Of a stretch of 64,000 nucleotides of DNA, positions 52,414 to 60,565 are shown in pieces. The position numbers were made by a program, and so were the translations under genes. Position 1 is the first letter of the stretch. Each line of letters opens with the position of its first letter. The stretch spans positions 35,477 to 99,476 of the forward strand of contig JBFMBP010000098.1 of the NCBI GenBank assembly GCA_040755155.1, given 5' to 3'. This DNA is from Candidatus Omnitrophota bacterium. GTDB taxonomy: Bacteria > Hinthialibacterota > Hinthialibacteria > Hinthialibacterales > Hinthialibacteraceae. A model generated the notes under the pieces. That model saw only the letters and a list, made by a program, of their open reading frames with translations, had not been told where the DNA came from and ran no database searches.

Positions 52414-53583
52414 TTATTTTCCGAAGGCGTACACAAAACCATCGTCCGCCCCGACGATGATTTTATGAGACGCAATCGCTGGCGAACCGATAATCGCCGA
52501 GCCGATTTCATAAGACCATGTCATTTCGCCGTCCGATAACCGCAAACGATAGAAGCGGCCATCCTCTGAACCGACGAATACGTCCCCCCCGCAAATCACT
52601 GGAGACGAATCGACTTGACCTTTTGTAGGAAATATCCATATTCGCTCTCCTGTTTTCCGATTAGCGCAATGAACCCGCTTGTCTCTACAGCCAAAGACGA
52701 CAAAATCGTTGGAAACCGCTGCGGAGGAAAAATAGGGGAATTCCCGATCCATGTATTCCCATGCGATTTCGCGCTTCAAAACATCGACGCAAATAAATTT
52801 GCTTCCATAGTGGCCGACATACGCCCGTCGTCCATCGAAAGCAATGGAAGCCGCGATATAGGCGCCTGTGTCAAAAACCGAAGCGGGTTTTCCATCCGTC
52901 AAGGAAACGCAATGAATGCAGGCGTCGCATCCGCCCACAATAGCCCAATCGTCATAAACGGCTGGCGAGCCATTGATATAACTTCCCGATTCGTAGCGCC
53001 ATCGTTCTTTTCCCGAGACGGCGTCGAGCGCATAAAGCCTCCCATCATAACTGCCGGCAAGAATGAGCGGATTCTCATCGGTAGCCATCTTCGCCCAATT
53101 GGCAGAACCAACGATTTTGTCGATGGTTTCGAATTTCCAGTTCATGGCGCCATTTTTTTTATCGATGGAGTAAAAGAAGCCGTCCGTCGAACCGGCATAA
53201 ATCGAGTCGTTAAGAATCATGGGAGACGCTTCCACCGGGCCGTCTGTTTGAAACGACCAGATTTTCTCGCCATTGTTGATATTAAGGGCATAAATTTTCC
53301 CATCTCCAGAACCGATATAGGCGGTTCCATCCGAGACGGCCGCTGAGGACGCGATCGGGCCGTCGGTTTTGAATTTCCAGGCAAGTTCCAATTCAGCAGG
53401 GAGCGTTCCGTTGCAAACTCCAAGCTGCTGCTGGCCGCCTCGATACATAGGCCAATCCTGATTCGACGAGCTCGCTTCGTTCGACGAGAAACCGGCATTG
53501 CACAAAAACGCCATTACCAGCGCTGCGCCTAGATACCAATGAATTCTATTCATAACAAGTCGCATCGAAATCAATTTGCGCAT
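52414..53583 (-). CDS. secreted PQQ-like beta-propeller, paralogue of 37827
   Basis: A signal peptide (MNRIHWYLGAALVMAFLCNA) precedes mature DWPMYRGGQQQLGVC. Blades include IYALNINNGEKIWSF, FYSIDKKNGAMNWKF, LYALDAVSGKERWRY, FICVDVLKREIAWEY, VHCANRKTGERIWIF and FYRLRLSDGEMTWSY, with the end VYAFGK. The start is unclear. A strong AAGGAGG (53616-53622) serves an out-of-frame ATG, so I use ATG 53583 (MRKLISMRLVMNR); ATG 53553 is also possible. A leader-peptide arrangement or a single-base change near the start would explain this. A Cys pair GGCDACIHCV lies at the place of GGCDNMIHIV in the paralogue. Confidence 0.88.
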   Translation of the reverse strand: MRKLISMRLVMNRIHWYLGAALVMAFLCNAGFSSNEASSSNQDWPMYRGGQQQLGVCNGTLPAELELAWKFKTDGPIASSAAVSDGTAYIGSGDGKIYALNINNGEKIWSFQTDGPVEASPMILNDSIYAGSTDGFFYSIDKKNGAMNWKFETIDKIVGSANWAKMATDENPLILAGSYDGRLYALDAVSGKERWRYESGSYINGSPAVYDDWAIVGGCDACIHCVSLTDGKPASVFDTGAYIAASIAFDGRRAYVGHYGSKFICVDVLKREIAWEYMDREFPYFSSAAVSNDFVVFGCRDKRVHCANRKTGERIWIFPTKGQVDSSPVICGGDVFVGSEDGRFYRLRLSDGEMTWSYEIGSAIIGSPAIASHKIIVGADDGFVYAFGK

Positions 53584-53609
53584 GGAAATAACGATCTCTC
53601 TGTATTCAT
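53571..53609 (-). CDS. possible 12-residue leader peptide before the propeller gene
   Basis: AAGGAGG with a 6-base spacer precedes ATG 53609, and the short frame MNTERSLFPCAN stops at TGA 53571-53573, overlapping the likely propeller start. It may be a translational leader, or a sign that the propeller reading frame has shifted. No attenuator hairpin was seen. Confidence 0.35.
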   Translation of the reverse strand: MNTERSLFPCAN

Positions 53610-53746
53610 AGTTAGCCTCCTTACTGAGGCTTTTGGCAACAGCGTCGTATGAATGGTTCCATAAGTTGCTCGAGCGCGTCATACCTAATCCGATTTTTAT
53701 AAACAACGCTCGAATACGATAATCTACAAACGTAGCGTCTATCGAA

Positions 53747-54982
53747 CTAAGATTTCTTTTTCACATCCAGGCAGACGACGTCGCCAGCTGCATTCCTGCA
53801 AAATATCTTGCCATTCGATAAGACGGGAATAGTCCAACACCGTCCCGATAATACTTTTTTTCGCCCTGTCGGAGCAAATCCTTTTTCGCTGGCTTCGGCG
53901 ACGGCTAACTCGCCGGTTTCGCCAAGGACGATCAATTTGCCGTCCGCTAGCATGAGCGAACCTTTGCCAAGGCTGCGATCCATCCAAACGTCTTTGCCGG
54001 TTTTAACATCGACGCATTTAAGGGTGGATTCGTCGAATCCATACAAAAAGCCTTTCCACAGGACGCAGGCGTTCATATGGTTTCGCAAAAGACGGTTATG
54101 CCAGATTTCCTTCATTTCGCCGCTAGGCGCGATTTCCAATAGAGAACCGCCTTTGCTATATCCCGATGATATGAATACTTTGTTTTCAAATATCAGCGGG
54201 GTGGCGGCATTAATGCCATAACTAGTTTCCCAAGGGAACTTTCCAAACTCTTTCCCCGTTTTCAGATCGAGGATAACCAGGCCGTATTTAGGAAGAACAG
54301 CCACGTATTGAACGCCGTTCATCGAGAAGGATATGGGAGAGGAGTAGGCCGATTCATAGTTTTCCGTAATCCAAACCGCATCTCCTGTTTTTTTATTCAA
54401 AGCGACCGTCGGACCAACGTCTATAATAATTCGGTCTCCATCCAACAGAGGAGAAACGGCGAATCGCCAGGTTGGCATGGTAGTATTGTATTCTTTTTGG
54501 ATGTTTTTCTTCCATCTCTCTTTTCCCGATTTTACGTCCAGGCAGTAAAGTTGTCCGTCCTTGCTGATAGTATAAACGGACTCTTCATCGACGGTTGGCG
54601 TACAGCCCGGCCCTCCTTCATGCATGTTGGGGAACAACTCGCAATCGTAGGAATATCGCCATATCTCCTGGCCAGTTTCGGCGTCGAAACACCATACCGC
54701 GTCCCGATCTTTTTCATTTCCCATCGTAAATACGCGGCCGTTCTTGACGGAAAAAGACGAGAAACCTATTCCTGCCGATTTCGTCCATTTTATTTCCGGC
54801 TCTTTGCCGCTCCACTTCGACAGCCAATCGCTTTCATTCGATATGCGATCCCTATGCGATCCATGAAATTGAGGCCAATCCCATTGGGAATCGCAAAAAC
54901 CCGACGGAAGTATTAAAAAAAACGAACAAAAAGACGCCCATAAAAAAAGAACTTGTTTACTCTCAATTTTCTTCCATAACAT
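53747..54982 (-). CDS. secreted PQQ-like beta-propeller, paralogue of 36383/39073
   Basis: AGGAGA before ATG 54982 selects MLWKKIESKQVLFLWASFCS as signal peptide; a longer frame to 55045 lacks a ribosome-binding site. The mature part opens WDWPQFHGSHRDRISNESD. Blades include VWCFDAETGQEIWRY, LYCLDVKSGKERWKK, TVALNKKTGDAVWITE, LVILDLKTGKEFGKF and LKCVDVKTGKDVWMDR, with the end ...FCRNAAGDVVCLDVKK. It lies next to the propeller at 52414 (about 160 bases apart), repeating the type-pair found at 36383/37827 but in the opposite order. Confidence 0.92.
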   Translation of the reverse strand: MLWKKIESKQVLFLWASFCSFFLILPSGFCDSQWDWPQFHGSHRDRISNESDWLSKWSGKEPEIKWTKSAGIGFSSFSVKNGRVFTMGNEKDRDAVWCFDAETGQEIWRYSYDCELFPNMHEGGPGCTPTVDEESVYTISKDGQLYCLDVKSGKERWKKNIQKEYNTTMPTWRFAVSPLLDGDRIIIDVGPTVALNKKTGDAVWITENYESAYSSPISFSMNGVQYVAVLPKYGLVILDLKTGKEFGKFPWETSYGINAATPLIFENKVFISSGYSKGGSLLEIAPSGEMKEIWHNRLLRNHMNACVLWKGFLYGFDESTLKCVDVKTGKDVWMDRSLGKGSLMLADGKLIVLGETGELAVAEASEKGFAPTGRKKVLSGRCWTIPVLSNGKIFCRNAAGDVVCLDVKKKS

Positions 54983-55111
54983 AATTCTTCTCCTATCCTC
55001 GCTTAAATTATTAAAGTCCATATTCTTAACGCATGTTACGTGCAAGATGAAAAATTAAAACGCGCGATCCGCAGGTTTCCAATTCTGCGCCCAAGCCATC
55101 GAATGGATCTT

Positions 55112-56647
55112 TCATTTTCCATCAGATTGCTTTTGGAGCGCATAAAGCGTTTTCATCGTTGCTACATACAAAGCGCCATTCGCTGGCGTCGCTGTTCCTG
55201 CAATGGGGCTATCCAACCGAATCTCACTAATTACTTTTTTCTCGCGATTCGCCGTTAACTCAAGGAAATTTCTCTGCCGGGTCCCGATATAAACCTTTCC
55301 GTCGGCAACCATCGGAGACGCCCATATCTCCTCTCTCGTCTCATGCGTCCAATAAGTTTCCCCTGTTTTCGCATCTAAGCAATGCACAACGCCGTCGCAA
55401 TCCGCAATGAAAACCAATCCATTGGCGATTGCGGGAGTAGTACAACAATGTTGGCGCAAATCCACCGACCAGATCAATCCCGATGAAGTAATATCTCCAC
55501 GCTTTGTCGCGTCGATGCACTTCAACCATGCTTTATTCTTCCCCCACCAGATGTCGCCTCCGACGGCTATATAGACGCGATTTTCATAAAATACCGGCAT
55601 TCCCTTGATATTGCTTGGCCCTTCCTTTCGATTTCTGAGATACTCGTGGATATTCTCTTTCGGCGCAGTAAGATCGCAATCGAAACTCCATACTTTCTTG
55701 AGCGTTGCGACCGTTCCCTCCGGCGGCATCGAATCTAATGCCTCAAACGCGTAAACAACGCCGTTTCCGCCGCCGAAGAAAATCAATTTTCGCCCATTCA
55801 CCTCGCCTAACGCCGGCGACGACCAGGTCGAATGAAAGATGTTAGGGCCGATTCCTTCCTGATCCCGAGCTAACAGCCGTCCCGTTTTCTTGTCGAGCGC
55901 AATGAGGCTTGGCCCCTGCGGCGCTCTGATTTTTTTGTGAGTATTGTCGACGCCGTTGCTTGTGTTGACGTAGAGAAAATCGCCGTCGATGAGAATCGAA
56001 CCGTGAGCGCCATCGTGAGGATAAGTCCCCGCCTGATTTGGAATGTCATAGAGCCAGATGATGTCGGCGTCCGTAGCCGAGACTTCAATCGTGTTTCCTT
56101 CTCCTAGTCCCATATGACGTCCCTCGTCTCGATAGGGTCCATCGTTGCCGTTGCTCAAGCCGTCAATGTCGAGGCACATAACCTCATCGCGATTGCTCAC
56201 TATATAAACGCGATCGCCTTCGACGGTAACCGGCGATACTAGCCCTGTTTGCGGCCAATCGAGATAAGGATCCGGCCCAAGCTTTGGAACCGATAGCTGC
56301 CATAAAAAGGCTCCATCCTTTTCATTCAAACACAATAGGATGCCTCGATCGCCCTTTTGGCGTTGATTTCGCGGAGGATTATTGTTAGTTCCAATAAAAA
56401 CCTTTCCCTTTGCGATAATCGTCGTAGACCATGTCTGATCGCCAAGCGGCGCCTTCCATTTAACATTCTTGCCGGTTGCGAGATCGAAATCGTCAACCAG
56501 CTGGATCTCGCTGGAAACCATATTCCGCGAATGCTTCTCGCCCCACTGCGGTTGATCGTCGGCGGATGCTATCGATCCGGCAAGACTACTGCAAATAATT
56601 AGCGCTGCACAAAATACTAAATTCTTCTTCCAAGCCATATTCCGCAT
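55112..56647 (-). CDS. secreted PQQ-like beta-propeller, longest of the three
   Basis: The 511-residue protein has a signal peptide (MAWKKNLVFCAALIICSSLA, cleavage after IASA). It then runs DDQPQWGEKHSRNMVSSE, and LVDDFDLATGKNVKWKAPLG is the opening typical of a subgroup of PQQ-like proteins. Blades include LIALDKKTGRLLARD, VHCLDAKTGETYWTHE and LLCLNEKDGAFLWQLS. VYIVSNRDEVMCLDIDGLSNGNDGPYRDEGRHM is an inserted region absent from its neighbours. A vicinal Cys pair lies in DLRQHCCTTPAIANG. ATG 56647 and ATG 56638 (MAWKK) are both possible. It is on the edge of the cluster, beside the integrase scar. Confidence 0.9.
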   Translation of the reverse strand: MRNMAWKKNLVFCAALIICSSLAGSIASADDQPQWGEKHSRNMVSSEIQLVDDFDLATGKNVKWKAPLGDQTWSTTIIAKGKVFIGTNNNPPRNQRQKGDRGILLCLNEKDGAFLWQLSVPKLGPDPYLDWPQTGLVSPVTVEGDRVYIVSNRDEVMCLDIDGLSNGNDGPYRDEGRHMGLGEGNTIEVSATDADIIWLYDIPNQAGTYPHDGAHGSILIDGDFLYVNTSNGVDNTHKKIRAPQGPSLIALDKKTGRLLARDQEGIGPNIFHSTWSSPALGEVNGRKLIFFGGGNGVVYAFEALDSMPPEGTVATLKKVWSFDCDLTAPKENIHEYLRNRKEGPSNIKGMPVFYENRVYIAVGGDIWWGKNKAWLKCIDATKRGDITSSGLIWSVDLRQHCCTTPAIANGLVFIADCDGVVHCLDAKTGETYWTHETREEIWASPMVADGKVYIGTRQRNFLELTANREKKVISEIRLDSPIAGTATPANGALYVATMKTLYALQKQSDGK

Positions 56648-56770
56648 CTTTCTCTGTTTGTTTTCATACTCTTAAAAGCAAACGCCATAAGCAATCCATA
56701 ATCATATAAGAAGAAGCAGCAGTGAAAAAGCCGCAAGGGATTCGTGAGGTGGAAGAGACGGATAGGATAA

Positions 56771-56974
56771 CGGCAAACCTGGCATAGTTTCGCAACGAAT
56801 GCCTTGAACAGCGGAGAGAATCCATTATGGATCGCGAAAACGCTAGGCCATAAAAATACGGAGATGCTGATCCGGGTATACGGCAAATACATCGAGAAAA
56901 GAAATGGAACGGATGACGGCTCTCACTTCAACGGCCTCTATCAAGGAAGCAACAGTAAGAATGAGGAGCAATAA
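56771..56974 (+). pseudogene. tyrosine recombinase (integrase) C-terminal remnant
   Basis: The frame reads RQTWHSFATNALNSGENPLW and continues with IAKTLGHKNTEMLIRVYGKY. This is the box II region of phage-type integrases (RHTFAT...SGENPLWVAKxLGH...Y), including the catalytic His pair and the Tyr. The catalytic Arg before HSFAT is Trp (TGG where CGG is expected). A TAA at 56768-56770 sits where the neighbouring Tyr codon should be, so at least two lesions are present. Nothing of the N-terminal domain remains. It lies 65 bases from a tRNA 3'-half, the typical integration site. Confidence 0.8.
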
Positions 56975-57038
56975 TTTGGGCAAAAACGAGAAAATTGAGG
57001 AGAGGTTAAATCATCGTAAGTCCTATAAAATCAAAACA

Positions 57039-57080
57039 CGCCGGATAGGACTCGAACCTCCAACCTCCTGATCCGTAGTC
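57039..57080 (-). other. 3' half of a tRNA-Arg(ACG)-like gene, probable att remnant
   Basis: On the minus strand GACTACGGATCAGGAGG, a variable-loop stretch, GGTTCGAGTCC and TATCCGGCG correspond to an anticodon loop with ACG, the T arm and the acceptor 3' strand. The D arm and 5' acceptor strand are missing. The T stem has a mismatch, so this is not a functional tRNA. Such 3' halves are left by integrases that recombine in the anticodon loop. Confidence 0.6.
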
Positions 57081-57134
57081 TTGAAGTGCATGTTTTACTA
57101 CCTTCCACTAGTTTATATAATCCCCGTATTTCCT

Positions 57135-57512
57135 AAGAAATATTCATATGCGGTTCTGGAAGCCGCGCCGGTTTATAAAAACGCGGAGAAAGGCCGCGCC
57201 GTGGATATCAAACTGACGCAATTCATGCCATCATTGGCCGAGATTCCCAGCAAGGAACTGGAAGCGATCAAAGAACGGGCGATGAAAAGCGGATTCGACT
57301 TCATCGACTTTTGGGCGATCAATTTCGATTGACAGCCGGGGAAGCCCTTCAACCACCATTGGCAGGACTACCGGACGCGCAAAGACCGTTCCTTGAAAAC
57401 CGTAAGCAGCGCCGAACATGTTTATCCGAAAAAGGGAACCTATACCGCTTGTGTAAAGGTTGTAGATACGTTCGGCTGCGATACAAGCATCACGGTTGAG
57501 GTGAAAGTATGA
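57135..57512 (+). pseudogene. broken C-terminal tail of a probable R-M DNA methyltransferase
   Basis: Reading through TGA 57330-57332 in the same frame gives AVLEAAPVYKNAEKGRAVDI, LTQFMPSLAEIPSKEL and FDFIDFWAINFD, then after the stop QPGKPFNHHWQDYRTRKDRS and HVYPKKGTYTACVKVVDTFG. The FIDFWAxxFD...FHxxWQxYRTRKDxS...YxxxGxYxxxVKVxDxFGxD pattern is what I recall from the ends of large methyltransferases paired with SF2 restriction helicases. Most of the protein is absent. A single TGG-to-TGA change would explain the stop. ATG 57509 of a 21-residue frame (MTASFLEWLDSRKKK) overlaps the final TGA, probably the start of another lost gene. Confidence 0.5.
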
Positions 57513-57574
57513 CGGCTTCGTTTTTGGAGTGGTTAGATAGCCGGAAAAAAAAAGATGCAGATTCCAGGTTGTAG

Positions 57575-57926
57575 GGACCCACGTACTGAGCGCTGCCGTC
57601 CTGCGGACGACCTACAAGAAATCCTGCGCATATCCGCCTAGACTTTATTTTTACTCTCCAAAATAGGGAAAGTCAATAGAAATTAAAAAAACATTTAGCT
57701 TGACGCAAAAGTATAAGGATTTGAAACGAATGAAATATCGAATCTATTGCGATTTTACCAGGGAAATTCGATAGGCTGGGAGAACGTTTCTTTAGCAGCA
57801 AGTTCCAATAAATGAAAAAGACCCTTTCGGGTCCCGATGGCTTTATACCATCCACATCCGGTTAACCGGATTGATTAAAGTATAACCGTAAAAAAGCCTG
57901 CTCGTCAACGGATATTTCTAAAAAGA
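57575..57926. other. repeat-rich gap before the restriction gene
   Basis: Holds a TTGTAGG...CCTACAA inverted pair (from about 57570), a GACCC-TTTC-GGGTC hairpin near 57815, and a 16-bp palindrome listed separately. No gene is supported. Confidence 0.45.
57856..57871. promoter_or_regulatory. 16-bp perfect palindrome upstream of the restriction helicase gene
   Basis: ATCCGGTTAACCGGAT is fully symmetric and lies 67 bases before the start codon. A repressor or R-M controller site is possible; this is inference from symmetry and position only. Confidence 0.35.
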
Positions 57927-57938
57927 GTGGACAATCTC

Positions 57939-59852
57939 ATGACAACCGCAGAAAGCCCCATCGTCAATCCCGATTCTCTCGCTCCTCTGTTCGAACCGTG
58001 GGAAGAGCCGAACGCCCGCCGCGAACGCGCCGACAAAAAGGGCGAAGCGGCGAAAAGGGTTATGGGGCGCAGACCGTCTCGGATAGCCATCGTTCAACGC
58101 TTGCGCAGCGATGTTCGGCAATGGCGGGAAGCCTTTTATGCAGGCGTAAGCGATACGACGCGGATTCTATTGAATCATTGGTTCGAACGCCCTCATCGCA
58201 TGAAAACTCCCGCCGGGGATGAATTCGAATTCCGTTATTACTTTTGCCAGCGGGAAGCGGTTGAAACCCTCATTTATTTGAAAGAGGTTCGGAAGATTCA
58301 ATGCTTGTCCCAAATCATCGGCGAATATGGCGGCGAGGACGCATTAATTCAGGCTTTGGGCGTTACCGAAGAAGAAGACGCCTGGAGCCGCTACGCCTTC
58401 AAACTAGCGACCGGCGCGGGCAAAACCAAAGTGATGAGCCTTGCCATTGTTTGGAGCTACTTTCACGCCATGCGGGAATCGGATTCCGAAATGGCCCGCC
58501 ATTTTGTGGTGATTGCTCCGAACCTTACGGTTTACGAACGCCTGAAAGAAGACTTTGGAAACGGCAAGATATTCGACAACGATCCGCTTATTCCGCCGGA
58601 ATGGAAGGGCGATTGGAACATGAGCGTTGTTTTGCAGGATGAAGCCGCCGGAGCCGCAACCGGCGGAATTCTTTACCTGACGAATATTCATCATCTTTAC
58701 GATAAGGAAAAACGGAAATCCAAGAAGGACGGCGAAACCTATTCTTTCATGGGGCCAGCCGTATCGAAAACAAGCGCCCTAGATACCGGAGAAGCCTTGC
58801 GAGACCGCATAACCAGCCATCAACGGGTGATGGTTTTGAACGACGAAGCCCATCACGTTTGGGACCCGGATTCCGCTTGGAATGAAGCGATCCGGTTTTT
58901 GCATGACGCGATCAAAGCACGAACAGGCGGCGGATTAGTAGCGCAGTTGGATTTTTCCGCTACGCCCAAGGACAACAAGGGGCAATTGTTCAAGCATATC
59001 GTATGCGATGCGCCGCTTGGGGAAGCCGTAGACGCGGGCATTACGAAAACTCCCATTATTGGCAAATGCGGAGACAAACTGGACGAGGAACCTAGCGATG
59101 ATGCGGCGTACAAATACGAACGCCATTTACGGTTTGGCTACGAACGATGGAAGAAAAGCAAGACGGAATGGGAAAAAAGCAAGAAAAAAGCCTTATTGTT
59201 CGTTATGTGCAACGACACGGAAGCCGCCGATCAAATTACCCGGCGGTTAAATACCGATGAAGCGTTTGCGGAACTGAACGGCAAAACCATCAACCTGCAT
59301 ACGAACTTGAAGGGAAAAATCAAGAAGAAGGGCAAAGGGGATAATGTCATTTATGAGTTTGTGGAAAACGAAAAAGACATTAGCGATGATGACCTAAAAG
59401 AATTGCGCAAACTAAGCCGCGAATTGGACGCCAACGCTAGCCCCTATTACTGCATCGTTTCCGTTCTCATGTTGCGCGAAGGGTGGGATGTGCGCTACGT
59501 GACAACGATTGTTCCCTTACGCCCTTATTCTTCCAAAGCGAACATCCTTCCCGAACAGACTTTGGGCCGGGGTTTGCGCCGGATGACTCCGCCCGGATTC
59601 CAAGGAGCCAACGAAGTCGTTACCGTTGTAGAACATCCAGCCTTTGCCAGCCTGTACCAACAGGAATTGGCGCAAGAAGGTTTTCCTATTGAAATCGTGG
59701 ACATTGACTATGTTCCGGCTACGACGATTTCCATATTTCCCGATGAAGCCCGCAAGGACTTAAGAGCCCTTGAAATCGAAATCCCAACCATAGCGGCGGG
59801 ATATAAGATTGTTCAGCATCTCTTGATAACTTACAAACAAACCTTGCCCTAG
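57939..59852 (+). CDS. SF2 helicase-type restriction endonuclease subunit, C-terminally truncated
   Basis: The protein resembles BPTD_3080-type/type III-like restriction subunits. The helicase motifs are TGAGKT (Walker A, about 158-163), DEAH in VLNDEAHHVW (302-305), DFSATPKD (338-345), and motif VI in LPEQTLGRGLRRMTPPGF. REGWDVRYVTTIVPLRPY is also typical. At 637 residues it lacks the nuclease-bearing C-terminal part that follows in complete homologues. The last 14 codons are read from a copy of an IS terminus and a repeat motif, so the gene was cut by an IS-linked event. ATG 57939 has GAGTGG eight bases before it. Probably non-functional as a nuclease. Confidence 0.82.
   Translation: MTTAESPIVNPDSLAPLFEPWEEPNARRERADKKGEAAKRVMGRRPSRIAIVQRLRSDVRQWREAFYAGVSDTTRILLNHWFERPHRMKTPAGDEFEFRYYFCQREAVETLIYLKEVRKIQCLSQIIGEYGGEDALIQALGVTEEEDAWSRYAFKLATGAGKTKVMSLAIVWSYFHAMRESDSEMARHFVVIAPNLTVYERLKEDFGNGKIFDNDPLIPPEWKGDWNMSVVLQDEAAGAATGGILYLTNIHHLYDKEKRKSKKDGETYSFMGPAVSKTSALDTGEALRDRITSHQRVMVLNDEAHHVWDPDSAWNEAIRFLHDAIKARTGGGLVAQLDFSATPKDNKGQLFKHIVCDAPLGEAVDAGITKTPIIGKCGDKLDEEPSDDAAYKYERHLRFGYERWKKSKTEWEKSKKKALLFVMCNDTEAADQITRRLNTDEAFAELNGKTINLHTNLKGKIKKKGKGDNVIYEFVENEKDISDDDLKELRKLSRELDANASPYYCIVSVLMLREGWDVRYVTTIVPLRPYSSKANILPEQTLGRGLRRMTPPGFQGANEVVTVVEHPAFASLYQQELAQEGFPIEIVDIDYVPATTISIFPDEARKDLRALEIEIPTIAAGYKIVQHLLITYKQTLP
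59811..59835 (-). repeat. solo 25-bp IS481-type terminus at the restriction gene break
   Basis: These 25 bases are identical to the outer 25 bases of the IS left end (11271-11295), inverted. Just outside, AACAAACCTTGCCCTAGG matches AACAACCTTGCCCTTGG outside the IS right end at 12765. No transposase lies nearby. Confidence 0.85.
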
Positions 59853-59879
59853 GATCCCCATTAAAGGGTAGAAGGAGCG

Positions 59880-60045
59880 TTTTATTTCTTTTTCATTTTC
59901 GAATCACGGATATCATGAATGATTTGGATTTCTCGGAGAAAAACTTTTGGGGCGCTATCCCTAACGCTAACCGTTTTTTTGTTTCGCCTTTTTTTGCGTC
60001 CTACTTTTTCCTTCGCGTTTTCGTGATTCAATCCAATAGAGGAAT
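59880..60045. repeat. interspersed repeat, copy D, inverted and diverged
   Basis: TTTTCGAATCACGGATATCA near the left and CGCGTTTTCGTGATTCAA near 60018-60035 are the inverted forms of the blocks in copies A-C. It fills most of the gap between the truncated restriction gene and the rpsI terminator. Confidence 0.6.
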
Positions 60046-60086
60046 TTTATAAAAAACAATCTCAATTCAAGTGGGTATTAAATGTT

Positions 60087-60114
60087 AAAAGGGGACGGTC
60101 ATTCGATCGTCCCC
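60087..60114 (-). terminator. intrinsic terminator after rpsI
   Basis: On the minus strand GGGGACG and CGTCCCC form a 7-bp stem followed by TTTT. It lies 36 bases after the rpsI stop codon. Confidence 0.8.
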
Positions 60115-60149
60115 TGTTTGTTTTAGGAAAACAGAAAAATCCATAAGGA

Positions 60150-60545
60150 TTAACGTTTGGAGAATTGGAACCGCTTCCGGGCGCCGGGCCGTCCGTATTT
60201 TTTCCGCTCGACCATGCGCGGATCGCGCCGCAAGAAGCCGGACCGCTTCAAAGAATTGCGGTATTTGACATCCAGGGAAATAAGCGCTCTGGAAATTCCA
60301 TGCAGAAGAGCGCCCGCCTGACCGCTCAGCCCGCCGCCTGCGATGTTGGCGTAGACGTCGAATTTTCCCTTCGTGTCCGTAACATCGAAAGGCTGGCGGA
60401 TAACCATTTCCAGTGTTTTTCGCATAAAATAATCGGAGGATTTCTTGCCGTTGACGATGATTTCGCCCGTTCCGCTTTTAATATAAACCCGCGCTACGGA
60501 AGTTTTGCGCCGGCCGGTTCCATAAGATAAATGTTGAGCCGCCAT
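60150..60545 (-). CDS. rpsI: 30S ribosomal protein S9
   Basis: A small-subunit ribosomal protein whose C-terminal tail reaches the P-site t[18 protein letters not shown] near the start, [19 protein letters not shown] in the middle, and [25 protein letters not shown] (in two blocks) at the end are diagnostic. The C-terminus ends in the invariant Lys-Arg. The 131-residue length is normal. It is the second gene of the rplM-rpsI operon, 20 bases after rplM, and is followed by a terminator. Confidence 0.99.
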   Translation of the reverse strand: MAAQHLSYGTGRRKTSVARVYIKSGTGEIIVNGKKSSDYFMRKTLEMVIRQPFDVTDTKGKFDVYANIAGGGLSGQAGALLHGISRALISLDVKYRNSLKRSGFLRRDPRMVERKKYGRPGARKRFQFSKR

Positions 60546-60565
60546 ATCTATTTCTTCTTTCTCCT

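Noticed and set aside
55112-56647. True PQQ alcohol dehydrogenase, based on the vicinal Cys pair (RQHCCTTP)
   Set aside because: In methanol-dehydrogenase-type enzymes the Cys-Cys ring lies in the N-terminal quarter; here it is near residue 430. No cytochrome c domain is present and catalytic residues cannot be confirmed.
57039-57080. Functional tRNA-Arg
   Set aside because: The 5' acceptor strand and D arm are missing and the T stem has a mismatch, so only a 3' half is present.
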